Shown here piece by piece: positions 32,531 to 42,580 of a stretch of 45,126 nt of DNA. The notes beneath the pieces are model-generated. The model saw nothing but the letters and a program-made list of their open reading frames with translations, made no database searches and was not told where the DNA came from. The DNA comes from Saprospirales bacterium (GTDB lineage Bacteria; Bacteroidota; Bacteroidia; Chitinophagales; JADJOU01), in the NCBI GenBank assembly GCA_947441115.1, contig CANESS010000004.1, forward strand, positions 1 through 45,126, given 5' to 3'. The translations under genes were made by a program, and so were the position numbers. Positions within the stretch are counted from its first letter, which is position 1; the number at the start of each line of letters is the position of its first letter.

Positions 32531-33864
32531 CTCGTACTTAAATAATTTTTAATATCAGAAATACAGCCACTTATATCACCTGCTCCTATGGTTAAAATCA
32601 CGTCAAAATTACAGCCATTTATAGTAGTGATAAGCTCTGTTTTATCCACAACTTTCACGTTACTTTTCATCTTTTCAGACACTATGTAGGAGGTGACCCC
32701 TTTTATTGGCAATTCTCTAGCAGGATAGAGGGGAAGTAAAATGACTTCATCTGATAGATCAAGGGAGCGGGCAAAGTCAACGCATAAATCCTTTGTTCTA
32801 GAGTATAAATGTGGCTGAAATATGCTTAGTATTCTTTTGTTTGGAAATATCTCTTTCACACTAGATACAAGGGCTTCAATCTCTGCAGGATGGTGAGCGT
32901 AGTCATCTATATAGACACATTTTTCATTCTGAAATATGACCTCGAATCTCCGCTTGATTCCTCTAAATTTTTCTAGAGCACTGACCATTTTATCTAAAGC
33001 TATTCCCATTGTTAAACCTACTGAGATAGCAGCCAATGCATTCTCAATATTGTGTCTGCCATTGTAGTTTAATTTGAACACTTCCTCGCTATCATTAATA
33101 GAAAAGGTTGAATGTGTAGGGCAAATTTTAAGCGCAGTAGCTTTATAGTCGCCTAGCTGGAAACCATATATATATTTTTTTCCTCTAATTAATATTTCAT
33201 CAATGACTTTTTCATTATGAATTAGAATTCCTATATCGTCGAGTTTGTTTAAAAATTTAAGAAAAGAAGTCACTATATTTTCTCTAGTACCATATATGTC
33301 TAGGTGGTCTGTGTCAATAGATGTAAGTACAATTATATTGGGAGATAAGGTCATAAACGAACGATCAAATTCATCTGCTTCTACCACTACCACATCGCTT
33401 TTGCCTTGTATATAATTGCTATTAAAATTAACTGATACTCCACCTAAAAATGCACTACAATCTATCCCACATTCTTTTAGTAAGAAAGCTATCATGGAAC
33501 TGACAGTTGTCTTTCCGTGTGAACCAGATACTGCTATGGTGAAACTATTTTCGGTAATTAACCCTAGTGCTTGTGAACGTTTCATAAGTGGAATAGTACT
33601 CTGCTGATAATAGTTTAAGAGAAAACTATCTATAGGTATAGCAGGTGTATAGACGATAAGGTCAAAGGGATTTTCTGTACACTTAGCATCGTCGATAAAT
33701 GTGATTTTAGCACCTAAATTAGTCAAAGCATCTGTCATTTCAGATGGTGTTTTATCATAACCATACACGTTTATTCCTTTTGCTATAAAGTATTTAGCCA
33801 AAGCAGACATACCAACACCACCTATCCCTAAAAAAAAAATAGAATTTATATTATTTAGATTCAT
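32527..33864 (-). CDS. murC: UDP-N-acetylmuramate--L-alanine ligase
   Basis: 445 residues, cytoplasmic ligase adding L-Ala to UDP-MurNAc. N-terminal FFLGIGGVGMSALAKYF nucleotide-sugar domain, ATP loop VSGSHGKTTVSSM, central ENALAAISVGLTMG, and DDYAHHPAEI of the C-terminal domain. All typical of MurC rather than MurD/E/F. Overlaps murG upstream and ftsQ downstream by 4 bases each, so translation is probably coupled. Confidence 0.97.
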   Translation of the reverse strand: MNLNNINSIFFLGIGGVGMSALAKYFIAKGINVYGYDKTPSEMTDALTNLGAKITFIDDAKCTENPFDLIVYTPAIPIDSFLLNYYQQSTIPLMKRSQALGLITENSFTIAVSGSHGKTTVSSMIAFLLKECGIDCSAFLGGVSVNFNSNYIQGKSDVVVVEADEFDRSFMTLSPNIIVLTSIDTDHLDIYGTRENIVTSFLKFLNKLDDIGILIHNEKVIDEILIRGKKYIYGFQLGDYKATALKICPTHSTFSINDSEEVFKLNYNGRHNIENALAAISVGLTMGIALDKMVSALEKFRGIKRRFEVIFQNEKCVYIDDYAHHPAEIEALVSSVKEIFPNKRILSIFQPHLYSRTKDLCVDFARSLDLSDEVILLPLYPARELPIKGVTSYIVSEKMKSNVKVVDKTELITTINGCNFDVILTIGAGDISGCISDIKNYLSTR

Positions 33865-34973
33865 GATATGTGGTATTCTAGTTTAGATAATATTTCTTTC
33901 GCTATTTCAGAAGCTGCATGAGGCTTTGCTAAAATTAACATCTCTCTGCTCATTGCTTTCATTCGCTCTTCATCCTTGATAAGTTCGATAATGCTAGGCA
34001 CAAGTTTTTCTTTACTTTCAGGATCTTTGAGCATTATGGCAGCATTTCTTTTTACTAAAGCTTCTGCATTGGATGTCTGATGGTCGTCAGCTACATAAGG
34101 AGATGGAAGAACTATCGCAGGCTTTCCCATCATAAATAATTCGAATAAAACTCCGCCTGCTCTCGTCACAACTAGGTCGCAAACAGCATAGACCATTTTC
34201 ATTTCATATATAAAATCATGGACTTTACAACGGTCATTTTCATAGTGCTTATAGTTTTCATAATGCGTTTTACCAGTATGCCATATAATTTGTATATCTT
34301 CGGCTAATAGTAATTCTATTTTATCTGCAATAGCTTCATTGATAGCTTTAGCTCCAAGACTGCCTCCAGTGATAAAGATTGTTTTTTTATTGGGATTTAA
34401 TTTGAAAAAATGAAACGCTTCTTCACGAGATACTATATTTTCTAAAAAAGATTCTCTTATTGCATTTCCAGTATAAATGATATCTGAATGGGTAAAGTAT
34501 TTTTTGGACTCTTCATAGGATACAAAGATAGATTTAGCTGCGGAACTTAAGAATAAATTTGTTTTACCAGGTAGGGCATTTTGTTCTTGGATAAACGTAG
34601 GAATACCCATCCATTGAGCCATTTTCAATGTAGGTGCACTGGCATATCCACCTGTGCCTATGGCAGCATCAGGTTTAAATTTATTAATGATGCCCATGAC
34701 TTTTATAAGACTTCTTAGAACCTTGAGAGGCAATAGAATATTTTTTATGAAATTAGAGAGCGTAAAGCCTCTTTGAAAACCAGCTATAGGGAGACCAATG
34801 ATTTCGTAGCCACAGGCAGGCACTTTTTCCATTTCCATTCTGCCTTTAGCACCCACAAATAGCACGTTTATATCTGCCTGCTTTTTAAGTGCTTCCACTA
34901 TAGCGATAGCTGGGAATATGTGTCCGCCCGTGCCACCACCAGATACTAAGATTTTTAATTTTTTATTTCCCAT
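33861..34973 (-). CDS. murG: UDP-GlcNAc:undecaprenyl-PP-MurNAc-pentapeptide GlcNAc transferase MurG
   Basis: 370 residues, GT-B glycosyltransferase on the inner face of the membrane, makes lipid II from lipid I. Gly-rich loop SGGGTGGHIFPAIAIVEAL near the N-terminus, second loop ITGGSLGAKAINEA, and UDP-site segment VTRAGGVLFELFMMGKPAIV. Membrane-contact patch LPLKVLRSLIKVMG. Separated from ftsW by an unusual 133-base purine-rich (on this strand) spacer. Confidence 0.97.
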   Translation of the reverse strand: MGNKKLKILVSGGGTGGHIFPAIAIVEALKKQADINVLFVGAKGRMEMEKVPACGYEIIGLPIAGFQRGFTLSNFIKNILLPLKVLRSLIKVMGIINKFKPDAAIGTGGYASAPTLKMAQWMGIPTFIQEQNALPGKTNLFLSSAAKSIFVSYEESKKYFTHSDIIYTGNAIRESFLENIVSREEAFHFFKLNPNKKTIFITGGSLGAKAINEAIADKIELLLAEDIQIIWHTGKTHYENYKHYENDRCKVHDFIYEMKMVYAVCDLVVTRAGGVLFELFMMGKPAIVLPSPYVADDHQTSNAEALVKRNAAIMLKDPESKEKLVPSIIELIKDEERMKAMSREMLILAKPHAASEIAKEILSKLEYHIS

Positions 34974-35106
34974 TTTTTATGCCACTATTTCACAAAATTT
35001 CAATTACCTCAACTCATTTTTGCAGACTTTCAATAATCTCACTTTCCAATTTTCTAATTGTTCCATTTTCAAATTCATCATCACATCATCTTACTATCAC
35101 CTCAAA
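34974..35106 (-). other. Purine-rich spacer between ftsW and murG
   Basis: 133 bases in a cluster where most gaps are under 40. The minus strand is dominated by A and G with near-repeats of gaaaat(t)gg and gaaagt; the plus strand accordingly reads like ttccaattttc, ttcaaattc. A 24-codon ORF with ATG (MNLKMEQLENWKVRLLKVCK...) can be read but its repetitive Leu/Lys/Glu composition looks like a by-product of the repeats. No terminator or -7 box is evident. Confidence 0.5.
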
Positions 35107-36324
35107 TTACACCACTCCTTCCAATTCTAATTCTAAGTTATCCATATAATTTTCTTTGCTAGGGCTTTTACCTAGTTCATCTTCTTGTACACTTCGGCTA
35201 ACACTTAGTATAATACCTAGCGCCATAGCTATAAAAATAATACTACTCCCTCCCATACTTACTAACGGTAAAGTGACTCCTGTAGCAGGCAATAATCCTA
35301 TAGTAACTCCAATATTAAAAAAAGCTTGTATGACAATACTCAATCCTAAGCCTAATGCTAATAGGGCGCCAAACGTATACGGACTTTTCATCACTAAAAC
35401 AATCACTCTAAACATCAGTGCGAGATATAGAAAAATAAGAAATAGCCCTCCAAATAGACTCCACTCTTCTACCACTATCGCAAACACATAATCTGAAAAT
35501 GCATTTGGTAAAAAATTTTTCTGAGTACTATTTCCTGGTCCTTTTGGCAGCCAGCCGCCTCTAGCTATAGCTATATTCGCTTGTTTTACCTGATAGGAAA
35601 CGTCTTTGTAAGATTTTTTGGCGTCTGCAAAAGATGTAATGCGCGATTTAGCTGTACTTAATCTTTTTATTAGAAATTCATCAGGGGCTTTGAGAACGAA
35701 TAAGACTCCAAGGGCGACAAATACAAGACCAATAATTATAGTCCCAAAAAAATGTAGATAGCGAACTCTACCTAGAAACATCATAATCAAGGCAGTGACC
35801 ATTATCATGATGGAGGTAGAGATGTTATCTATAAATACTAAAAATGCAATCAGCAATGTAACGCCCAGTGCAGGCAAAAATCCTTTTTTGAAATCACTGA
35901 TTTCATTTTGATGCTTGCTGAGGTGTCTAGCTAGAAAAAGAATGAGTCCCAAACGCGCTAGATCGGATGCTTGGAAGGTCTGATTGATAAATGGAATTCG
36001 TATCCATCTACCGGCATCATTTACCTTAACTCCCATAAAAGACGCATAGAGTAGGGCAAGAATACCAAGAGGCAGCATTACCTTATAGAGTCCAGAGTAG
36101 TACTGGTAGGATATCTGATGCATAAACCACATGAACCCATATGCGGCAATAATGAGCGCTAAATGCTTAAAGAGATAGACATGAATATCTTTATTATCCT
36201 TTACTGCCAGAAGAGAGGTGCTGCTATAGACGGTCATGATACTGAATAGCGTCAATAGGGTAACGATAATCCAAATGGATCGATCACCTTGAAATGTTTT
36301 GCCTATTTGATGGATATAGCTCAT
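35107..36324 (-). CDS. ftsW: Septal peptidoglycan polymerase FtsW (SEDS family)
   Basis: 405 residues with about ten membrane segments. SEDS glycosyltransferase that polymerises lipid II at the septum together with the PBP encoded by ftsI. Conserved pieces include KVNDAGRWIRIPFINQTFQA with the RLGLILFLARHLS helix, the large extracellular loop with GGWLPKGPGNSTQKNFLPNA, and the C-terminal GLLPATGVTLPLVSMGGSSI. Cytoplasmic tail acidic. FtsW rather than RodA because of the dcw location. Confidence 0.96.
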   Translation of the reverse strand: MSYIHQIGKTFQGDRSIWIIVTLLTLFSIMTVYSSTSLLAVKDNKDIHVYLFKHLALIIAAYGFMWFMHQISYQYYSGLYKVMLPLGILALLYASFMGVKVNDAGRWIRIPFINQTFQASDLARLGLILFLARHLSKHQNEISDFKKGFLPALGVTLLIAFLVFIDNISTSIMIMVTALIMMFLGRVRYLHFFGTIIIGLVFVALGVLFVLKAPDEFLIKRLSTAKSRITSFADAKKSYKDVSYQVKQANIAIARGGWLPKGPGNSTQKNFLPNAFSDYVFAIVVEEWSLFGGLFLIFLYLALMFRVIVLVMKSPYTFGALLALGLGLSIVIQAFFNIGVTIGLLPATGVTLPLVSMGGSSIIFIAMALGIILSVSRSVQEDELGKSPSKENYMDNLELELEGVV

Positions 36325-36345
36325 AACTATGAAAAGGATATAGAA

Positions 36346-37689
36346 TTATAAAAGTCTTACATTATCTTTAAATTGATCTCCTCTATCCTCATAGTTTTGA
36401 AACAAATCAAAACTAGCGCAGCATGGCGAGAGCAAAACAGCGTCTCCTTTCTCAGCCAGTTGTGAGGCGGAACGCACGGCATCCCTCATATTATCTGTAC
36501 TGACGATTACATCGATTACTCCGCTGAATGCAGATTGTAATTTCAGATTATCCTCTCCCAGACATACGAGAGCTTTTACCCGTTTTTTTACCAAAGACAT
36601 TAGGACTTCATAGTCATTACCTTTATCTACTCCTCCAGCTATCCATATCACATCTTTCTCCATACTCTCTAGAGCATACCAGGCAGAGTTGATATTAGTG
36701 GCCTTACTGTCATTAATATATTCTACTCCTTGAATAGTGAGTACAGATTCCAATCTATGCGGTATAGATTTAAAGGTCATGAATGCTTCACGCAATACCT
36801 CGTCGCGAATTTCTTCATGTCTGGCGGCTAATCCTGCGGCTAAAGAATTGTACTGATTGTGTTTTCCTTTGATGGTTAATTCGTTTGAAAGCATACTGAA
36901 GGTGGTTTGTAAAATGGTTATGAATAATTTATTTTCTTTTAAGTAGGCGCCTTCCTCCAGTTCTTTTTGGACAGTAAAGGCATATTTTCGTGCGAGTATT
37001 TCTGATGAATGAGTCTCCATATATTTCATGGTTTCCTCGTCATCTACACTGTAAATAAAGGTATCTGAGGCTGTTAAGTTTTTAGCAATCTTAAACTTTG
37101 ATGCTACATAATTTTTCATTTCATAATTATATCTATCTAGGTGGTCTGGTGTAATATTTAGTAGAATAGCAATATCACATTTGAACTCATCTATATCATC
37201 TAACTGAAAACTACTGATCTCAATTATGTAATAGTCCTTAGGGTCTGTAGCTAGCATATATGCAAAACTGACACCTATATTACCAGCCATTCCTACATTA
37301 AATCCTGCGTATTTGAATATGTGATAGACTAGATTTGTGGTAGTTGTTTTGCCATTACTTCCTGTTATTCCTATAATTTTTCCATGACAATAAGGATAAG
37401 CAAATTCGATCTCGGAAACTACCTTGATCCCTTTGCTTCGTATTTTTTTCATAATATCAGCCTTATCAGGTATACCTGGACTTTTCATAATCACATCTGC
37501 TGATAGTATGATATCTTCAGAGTGTTGATTTTGCTCGTAAGATATGTGGTAGTCTTTAAGCATAGTTTTATACTTAGTGGATATAGACCCAAAGTCTGAC
37601 ACAAAGACTTCGTATCCTTTCTGTAAGGCAAGAACAGCAGTGCCTACACCGCTCTCTCCAGCTCCTAATATGACTATTTTCTTTTTCAC
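36346..37689 (-). CDS. murD: UDP-N-acetylmuramoyl-L-alanine--D-glutamate ligase
   Basis: 447 residues, cytoplasmic ligase adding D-Glu. N-terminal KIVILGAGESGVGTAVLALQ, ATP loop GITGSNGKTTTTNLVYH, Mur-ligase metal site and linker IPHRLESV, YINDSKATN (typical of MurD), and C-terminal VLLSPCCASFDLFQNYEDRG (the SPACASFDQF signature of MurD with Cys for Ala). 21 bases from ftsW, same operon. Confidence 0.97.
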   Translation of the reverse strand: MKKKIVILGAGESGVGTAVLALQKGYEVFVSDFGSISTKYKTMLKDYHISYEQNQHSEDIILSADVIMKSPGIPDKADIMKKIRSKGIKVVSEIEFAYPYCHGKIIGITGSNGKTTTTNLVYHIFKYAGFNVGMAGNIGVSFAYMLATDPKDYYIIEISSFQLDDIDEFKCDIAILLNITPDHLDRYNYEMKNYVASKFKIAKNLTASDTFIYSVDDEETMKYMETHSSEILARKYAFTVQKELEEGAYLKENKLFITILQTTFSMLSNELTIKGKHNQYNSLAAGLAARHEEIRDEVLREAFMTFKSIPHRLESVLTIQGVEYINDSKATNINSAWYALESMEKDVIWIAGGVDKGNDYEVLMSLVKKRVKALVCLGEDNLKLQSAFSGVIDVIVSTDNMRDAVRSASQLAEKGDAVLLSPCCASFDLFQNYEDRGDQFKDNVRLL

Positions 37690-37709
37690 TTAGTTCTATG
37701 TTTTTTATT

Positions 37710-39005
37710 CTATCTAACTTTTAGCAACACAATGGTGAGAATAGAGAGTAAAATTCCAACAATCCAAAATCTTGCAACAATTTTAGCTTCATGCATTCCT
37801 AGTTTCTGAAAGTGGTGGTGTAGAGGAGACATTAAGAATATTCTTCTCCCTTCACCATATTTTTTTCGACTATATTTAAAGTAGGCTACTTGCATCATGA
37901 CCGATAGATTTTCTATGAGAAAAACGCCACATAGAATAGGAATGATTAACTCTTTACGAATAATGATGCAGATCGTAGCTATAATACCACCGAGTGCTAG
38001 ACTGCCTGTATCGCCCATGAATATCTGCGCTGGGTAAGAATTCCACCACAGGAATCCCACACAGGCTGCCACAAAGGCTGATACGAAAATAACAAGCTCC
38101 CCTATGTTAGGGATATAGAGAATATTGAGGTAATCGGAAAAGATAATATTTCCTGTGAGATAGGTCAGAATAGCTATGGTAACTCCTGTGATAGCTGATA
38201 TGCCAGTGCATAAACCATCTATGCCATCTGTAATATTAGCTCCATTCGAAACAGCAGTGATAATAAATATAAGTAGAATAGAAAATGGAATGAAATAGTA
38301 TAGTGGATGGAACCCTAAAAACTCAAATACCTTGTCATAATTGAAATCATTTCCTTTGAGAAAGGGCACATTAGTCAATAGGGATTTGCTGTCATGTGAG
38401 TACCATAAACCATTTCTTTCTTCTCCTTTCCCCTTAATGACCGAGTCTGCTACTTCTATTTTTACAGGATTGTATTGATCATGAATTTTCCCATCGTTCA
38501 ATGTGTAAACATATACTTTGGTTAAGTTTCTAACCTTTATATCAGGATGAAAATACATCATAAGTGAGACAAAAATTCCCACACCTATTTGGCCTATTAT
38601 TTTGAATCGACCAGAGAGCCCTTCTTTATTTTTCTTGAATACTTTAATATAATCATCTATAAACCCGATGCCACCTAACCAGACAGAAACAATTAAAAGC
38701 ATCCAGATATACACGTTGGTTAGGTTTGCGAAGAGTACTGTAGGAATCACAATAGAGGCTAGAATTAAAATTCCTCCCATGGTAGGAGTTCCTTTTTTCT
38801 CTATCTGTCCATGCAGACCTAGTTCACGCACAGTCTCACCAATTTGTTTCCTGCGAAGGAAATCTATAAATCGCTGACCATTGAAAATCATAAGGATAAT
38901 ACTGAGTATCACAGCCATACTTGCGCGAAAAGACAAATACTGAAATAGATTCGCTCCGGGAATTTTCCAGTGTTCATTTAAATAAGTGAATAGATGGTAT
39001 AACAT
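37710..39005 (-). CDS. mraY: Phospho-N-acetylmuramoyl-pentapeptide transferase MraY
   Basis: 431 residues, ten membrane segments, transfers phospho-MurNAc-pentapeptide to undecaprenyl phosphate to make lipid I. Motifs [28 protein letters not shown] with the Asp pair, [15 protein letters not shown], and [18 protein letters not shown] near the C-terminus. About 70 residues longer than the E. coli enzyme because of an insert between the fourth and fifth membrane segments ([20 protein letters not shown] to FDYNKVF-like region), which is common in Bacteroidota MraY. Confidence 0.97.
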   Translation of the reverse strand: MLYHLFTYLNEHWKIPGANLFQYLSFRASMAVILSIILMIFNGQRFIDFLRRKQIGETVRELGLHGQIEKKGTPTMGGILILASIVIPTVLFANLTNVYIWMLLIVSVWLGGIGFIDDYIKVFKKNKEGLSGRFKIIGQIGVGIFVSLMMYFHPDIKVRNLTKVYVYTLNDGKIHDQYNPVKIEVADSVIKGKGEERNGLWYSHDSKSLLTNVPFLKGNDFNYDKVFEFLGFHPLYYFIPFSILLIFIITAVSNGANITDGIDGLCTGISAITGVTIAILTYLTGNIIFSDYLNILYIPNIGELVIFVSAFVAACVGFLWWNSYPAQIFMGDTGSLALGGIIATICIIIRKELIIPILCGVFLIENLSVMMQVAYFKYSRKKYGEGRRIFLMSPLHHHFQKLGMHEAKIVARFWIVGILLSILTIVLLKVR

Positions 39006-39016
39006 ATATTACTAGT

Positions 39017-40486
39017 TTATTCTTCTGTGATGAGTTCTAAATTTTCTTTTAAGCATAACTTATCATCAAAAGGAAATTTCTCTCCCTTTATCTCTTGATA
39101 TTTCTCATGTCCTTTTCCTACTAGAGCTATTACATCTTCGCCAGAGGCTAATAAACATGCTGTTTTGACTGCCTCTGCTCTATCTATGACGACTAGTGTC
39201 TTTTTTATATCAGTGATATTCAATCCAGATTTCATTTCATCAATAATATCTTTTGGATTTTCATTGCGTGGATTGTCGGAAGTTAAAATGACTCTATCGC
39301 TATATTTTGCAGCTAATTTGGCCATAATTGGACGCTTTTCCTTGTCTCTATTTCCTCCACAGCCTATGACGGTAATCAGTTTTCCTTTTTTATTGATTTT
39401 GCCTATTTCTACTAGCAATTTTTCTACAGCATCAGGTGTATGAGCGTAGTCTACGATACCCTTTACTTTCGTATTTTTTACTAATACTAGATCTATTCGA
39501 CCTTCTACTGGCTCTAACTTTGAGAGTTGTAGCAATGCATTCTCTTTATTTATTCCCAATTCAATAGCTACGGCATAGCTGGTTAAAGCATTGTATGCAT
39601 TGAATTCTCCGACTACCTTTAGGTGTATATCATGATCTCCGATTTTCACAAGCATATGCTTCATACTTGCCTCCATGATTTTTATGGTGTAATCCGCCAT
39701 GGTATGCATGGCCATCGTCTTTCGTTTTGCTTTGGTATTTTGCTGCATCACTTTCCCGTTCTTATCATCTAAATTAGAGATGGTAAATGCAGTATTTGGC
39801 AGGTTATCGAAAAATTTTTTCTTGGCTTGCAGATAGTTTTGGAAAGTGAGGTGGTAATCAAGATGGTCGTGTGTAATGTTGGTAAAAACGCCTCCGCGAA
39901 ACTGAATACCCGCTATGCGGTCTTGATCTATCGCATGGCTGCTAACCTCCATAAAGCAATAAGTGCAAGCTTTATCTACCATATACTGCATAGATTTCTG
40001 AATAGAAACTGCATCTGGTGTAGTATGAGTAGCCTGAATGATTTCCTCTCCTATTCGAATCTGAATAGTAGATAATAATCCAACCTTATAACCCAAACCT
40101 GTAAATAAATTAAATAGCATAGAAGCACAGGATGTTTTCCCATTCGTTCCTGTGATGCCAATTACTTGCAAATTTTCTGAAGGACGATCATAAAAATTAG
40201 AAGCGATTATGCCCAATGCATACTGACTATTTCTCACTTCTATATAGTTAACTCCCTCCAACCTCAATTCAGGAATACGTTCGCATATAATAACCTTAGC
40301 TCCCATTTCTACGGAGGTATTGATGTATTCATGCCCATCTACTTGCGTGCCTCTTGTAGCTACGAATAATGCGCCGGGAACTACTTTTCGAGAATCGAAA
40401 ACGATAGAGTCTACAGATATATGGTCTAAGATACCAATGCTTTTTAGTATTTCAAGACCTTCTATTATATCTATTAGTTTTTTCAT
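39017..40486 (-). CDS. murE: UDP-MurNAc-L-Ala-D-Glu--meso-2,6-diaminopimelate ligase
   Basis: 489 residues. N-terminal DSIVFDSRKVVPGALFVATR, ATP loop VIGITGTNGKTSCASML, EVSSHAIDQDR, and GIVDYAHTPDAVEKLL. The substrate-selecting motif is DNPR (LTSDNPRNENP), which marks enzymes that add meso-diaminopimelate rather than lysine; so the organism should have DAP-type peptidoglycan. The gap to mraY is 11 bases. Confidence 0.97.
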   Translation of the reverse strand: MKKLIDIIEGLEILKSIGILDHISVDSIVFDSRKVVPGALFVATRGTQVDGHEYINTSVEMGAKVIICERIPELRLEGVNYIEVRNSQYALGIIASNFYDRPSENLQVIGITGTNGKTSCASMLFNLFTGLGYKVGLLSTIQIRIGEEIIQATHTTPDAVSIQKSMQYMVDKACTYCFMEVSSHAIDQDRIAGIQFRGGVFTNITHDHLDYHLTFQNYLQAKKKFFDNLPNTAFTISNLDDKNGKVMQQNTKAKRKTMAMHTMADYTIKIMEASMKHMLVKIGDHDIHLKVVGEFNAYNALTSYAVAIELGINKENALLQLSKLEPVEGRIDLVLVKNTKVKGIVDYAHTPDAVEKLLVEIGKINKKGKLITVIGCGGNRDKEKRPIMAKLAAKYSDRVILTSDNPRNENPKDIIDEMKSGLNITDIKKTLVVIDRAEAVKTACLLASGEDVIALVGKGHEKYQEIKGEKFPFDDKLCLKENLELITEE

Positions 40487-40498
40487 TTAGTTTTTTAT

Positions 40499-42580
40499 TT
40501 AGCCTAATGAAATTTTAACCTCTACGCCTTTCCATACCCGCTCTCCTGGTTGAACTGATTGTGTTTTCACTCTACCTTTACCTTCTACGACTACTCTCAA
40601 TCCCATAGATTCCAGCAGGTATACTGCATCGCGAACATTGAGTTGAACTACGCTAGGCATGATAGATTTAGCAGAGTAGTAATTAGGCTTAACTACGAGT
40701 TTGTTTTTTGAAGCTATGGCTGTCACCATATCAGTATTGACATTATTGGAAAGTATGTCCCAGTCAAAATAGTTAGAGATTCTATCAATTTCTGACTTTA
40801 GGCCTTTTATGGTCGATAGAAATAAGGCATCCTTATTTGATTTCAATGAAGGATGTATAGTCTCATCAGTTGAGTAAAGTCTATCCGCAATATCTTTAAA
40901 GACAGGAGCTGCCACGCTACTGCCATAGTATCCAATATTTATATCTGGTTTATTTACTACCACTATACCAGCATAGACTGGATTTTGAGCTGGGAAATAA
41001 CCAACAAAACTTGCTTGATATTTTTTCTCCCGAAAACCTTTATTATCATCGGCTATAAGATTAGTGCCTGTTTTCCCCGCTATTTTATAGTATTGGTTGC
41101 GTATATTGCTAGCAGTGCCTGAATCCACTACGCCTTCTAGCATTTTTCTTACAGCGGCTATTGTAGCTGGCTTGGCTATTTGTTTATTCAAAATTTTTGG
41201 TTCATACTTTTCTATCACCTTGTCATTATCTCGGATTTCTTTAATAATATGGGGCTGCATAAGTTTTCCGTTATTAGCTACAGCAGCGTATAGTCCTAAA
41301 ACCTGCAGAGGGGTCATTCGAATCTCATATCCTATAGACAAAAAAGGTAGGGTCACTCCAGACCATTTTTTGACAGGACTCAGGATAGGGGTAGACTCTC
41401 CTTTAATACCTAGTCCATAAGGTTTAGTTAAATGAAATTGCTCCAGTTTTTCATAGAAGGCTTCTTTATTTTTATGAAAATGTTTGTATACAGGCTTGGA
41501 TATTCCTACATTGGATGATATCTCTAAAGCCTTAGCTAGAGTTACTGAGCCACTTACTTTGTGATCATCTTTCAGCGTCAGATCATAGTATTTGTGCTCT
41601 CCATTCTCTAAATCTATCAATGTATTCTCATCGCAATATCCTTCATCTATAAGAGCCATAACGGAGGCTAATTTCATTACAGAACCTGGTGCGTTCAGTT
41701 CATTGATAGCATAATTTTTTATCTCTTTGTATTGACCATCTTTAGTCCGCCCTATGTTGGCTATCGCTTTTATTTCACCTGTTTTTACGTTCATGAGTAT
41801 GACGCTCCCATGATCCGCTTTATGATTAACTACGGACTTATATAGTGAAATCTCTGCAATATCCTGCAAGTTGACATCGATAGTGGTATAGACATCTAGG
41901 CCAGGTTTGGAGCCAAACTCACTGTTGTCATTCACTGGCATGTAGACTCCACCAGCTACTTTTTGCATCAAAACCTCTCTATTTTCTCCAGATAGTTCTT
42001 CATTGAGCATGCCTTCTATGCCTATCATTGTTTTGCTATTTGAAGACACATAGCCGATAGAGCGCTTAGCCAATTCCCCGAAAGGTAATTTCCTTGAATT
42101 ACTCTGAATTGTAATAAAACCAGATTTATTTTTATCCAATTTAAATAGAGGTATCTCTCTTATTTTTTTGAAATCTTGAAACATGACATTCTTCGCTAGG
42201 AGCAGATGTCGTGCATTCGTATTTCTAGCTTGTCCCAAATAACTTTTCCATTCTGCTTTCGATTTTTCTGGTATATAATAAGAGAGTAAAAGACATAGAC
42301 TATCTATATGGCGCTTCCATACGGTGTCTGTAAGACCTTTCGCTTTGGTATCCATACGTAATTCAAACGTGGGTATAGTAGTCGCTAAAATTCGAGAGTC
42401 TTCTGTAAAAATATTTCCTCGTTCAGCCTCAATTTTCACCTGAAAGAGGGTGAGATCTTCGCCTAGCTTTTTCCAATAGCCGTCATGTGCTGTCTGCAAT
42501 TGCAGTATTTTGTATATAAACAATCCTGATATACAAATCAGAATGGCAAATACAAAATAAGCCCGACTTACTAAGTTAAT
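40499..42580 (-). CDS. ftsI: Septal class B penicillin-binding protein FtsI/PBP with PASTA domain; non-canonical start
   Basis: Transpeptidase that crosslinks septal peptidoglycan. Numbered from the TTG used in the track (42523): pedestal domain to about 200, then SxxK with catalytic Ser281 (GSVMKLA), SSN in EISSNVG, KTG in IAGKTGTN, and a C-terminal PASTA domain (MPSVVQLNVRDAVYLLESMG). From that TTG the product would begin MFIYKILQLQ and lack its membrane anchor. The frame stays open upstream and encodes SRAYFVFAILICISGLFIYK, a proper signal-anchor, before a stop at 42605-42607, but contains no ATG, GTG or TTG. I place the start at ATT 42580, which overlaps the ftsL stop (ATTAA) and gives 693 residues; ATC 42592 and ATT 42595 are alternatives, and a sequence error is not excluded. 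The gene identity is firm, the start is not. Confidence 0.9.
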   Translation of the reverse strand: MNLVSRAYFVFAILICISGLFIYKILQLQTAHDGYWKKLGEDLTLFQVKIEAERGNIFTEDSRILATTIPTFELRMDTKAKGLTDTVWKRHIDSLCLLLSYYIPEKSKAEWKSYLGQARNTNARHLLLAKNVMFQDFKKIREIPLFKLDKNKSGFITIQSNSRKLPFGELAKRSIGYVSSNSKTMIGIEGMLNEELSGENREVLMQKVAGGVYMPVNDNSEFGSKPGLDVYTTIDVNLQDIAEISLYKSVVNHKADHGSVILMNVKTGEIKAIANIGRTKDGQYKEIKNYAINELNAPGSVMKLASVMALIDEGYCDENTLIDLENGEHKYYDLTLKDDHKVSGSVTLAKALEISSNVGISKPVYKHFHKNKEAFYEKLEQFHLTKPYGLGIKGESTPILSPVKKWSGVTLPFLSIGYEIRMTPLQVLGLYAAVANNGKLMQPHIIKEIRDNDKVIEKYEPKILNKQIAKPATIAAVRKMLEGVVDSGTASNIRNQYYKIAGKTGTNLIADDNKGFREKKYQASFVGYFPAQNPVYAGIVVVNKPDINIGYYGSSVAAPVFKDIADRLYSTDETIHPSLKSNKDALFLSTIKGLKSEIDRISNYFDWDILSNNVNTDMVTAIASKNKLVVKPNYYSAKSIMPSVVQLNVRDAVYLLESMGLRVVVEGKGRVKTQSVQPGERVWKGVEVKISLG

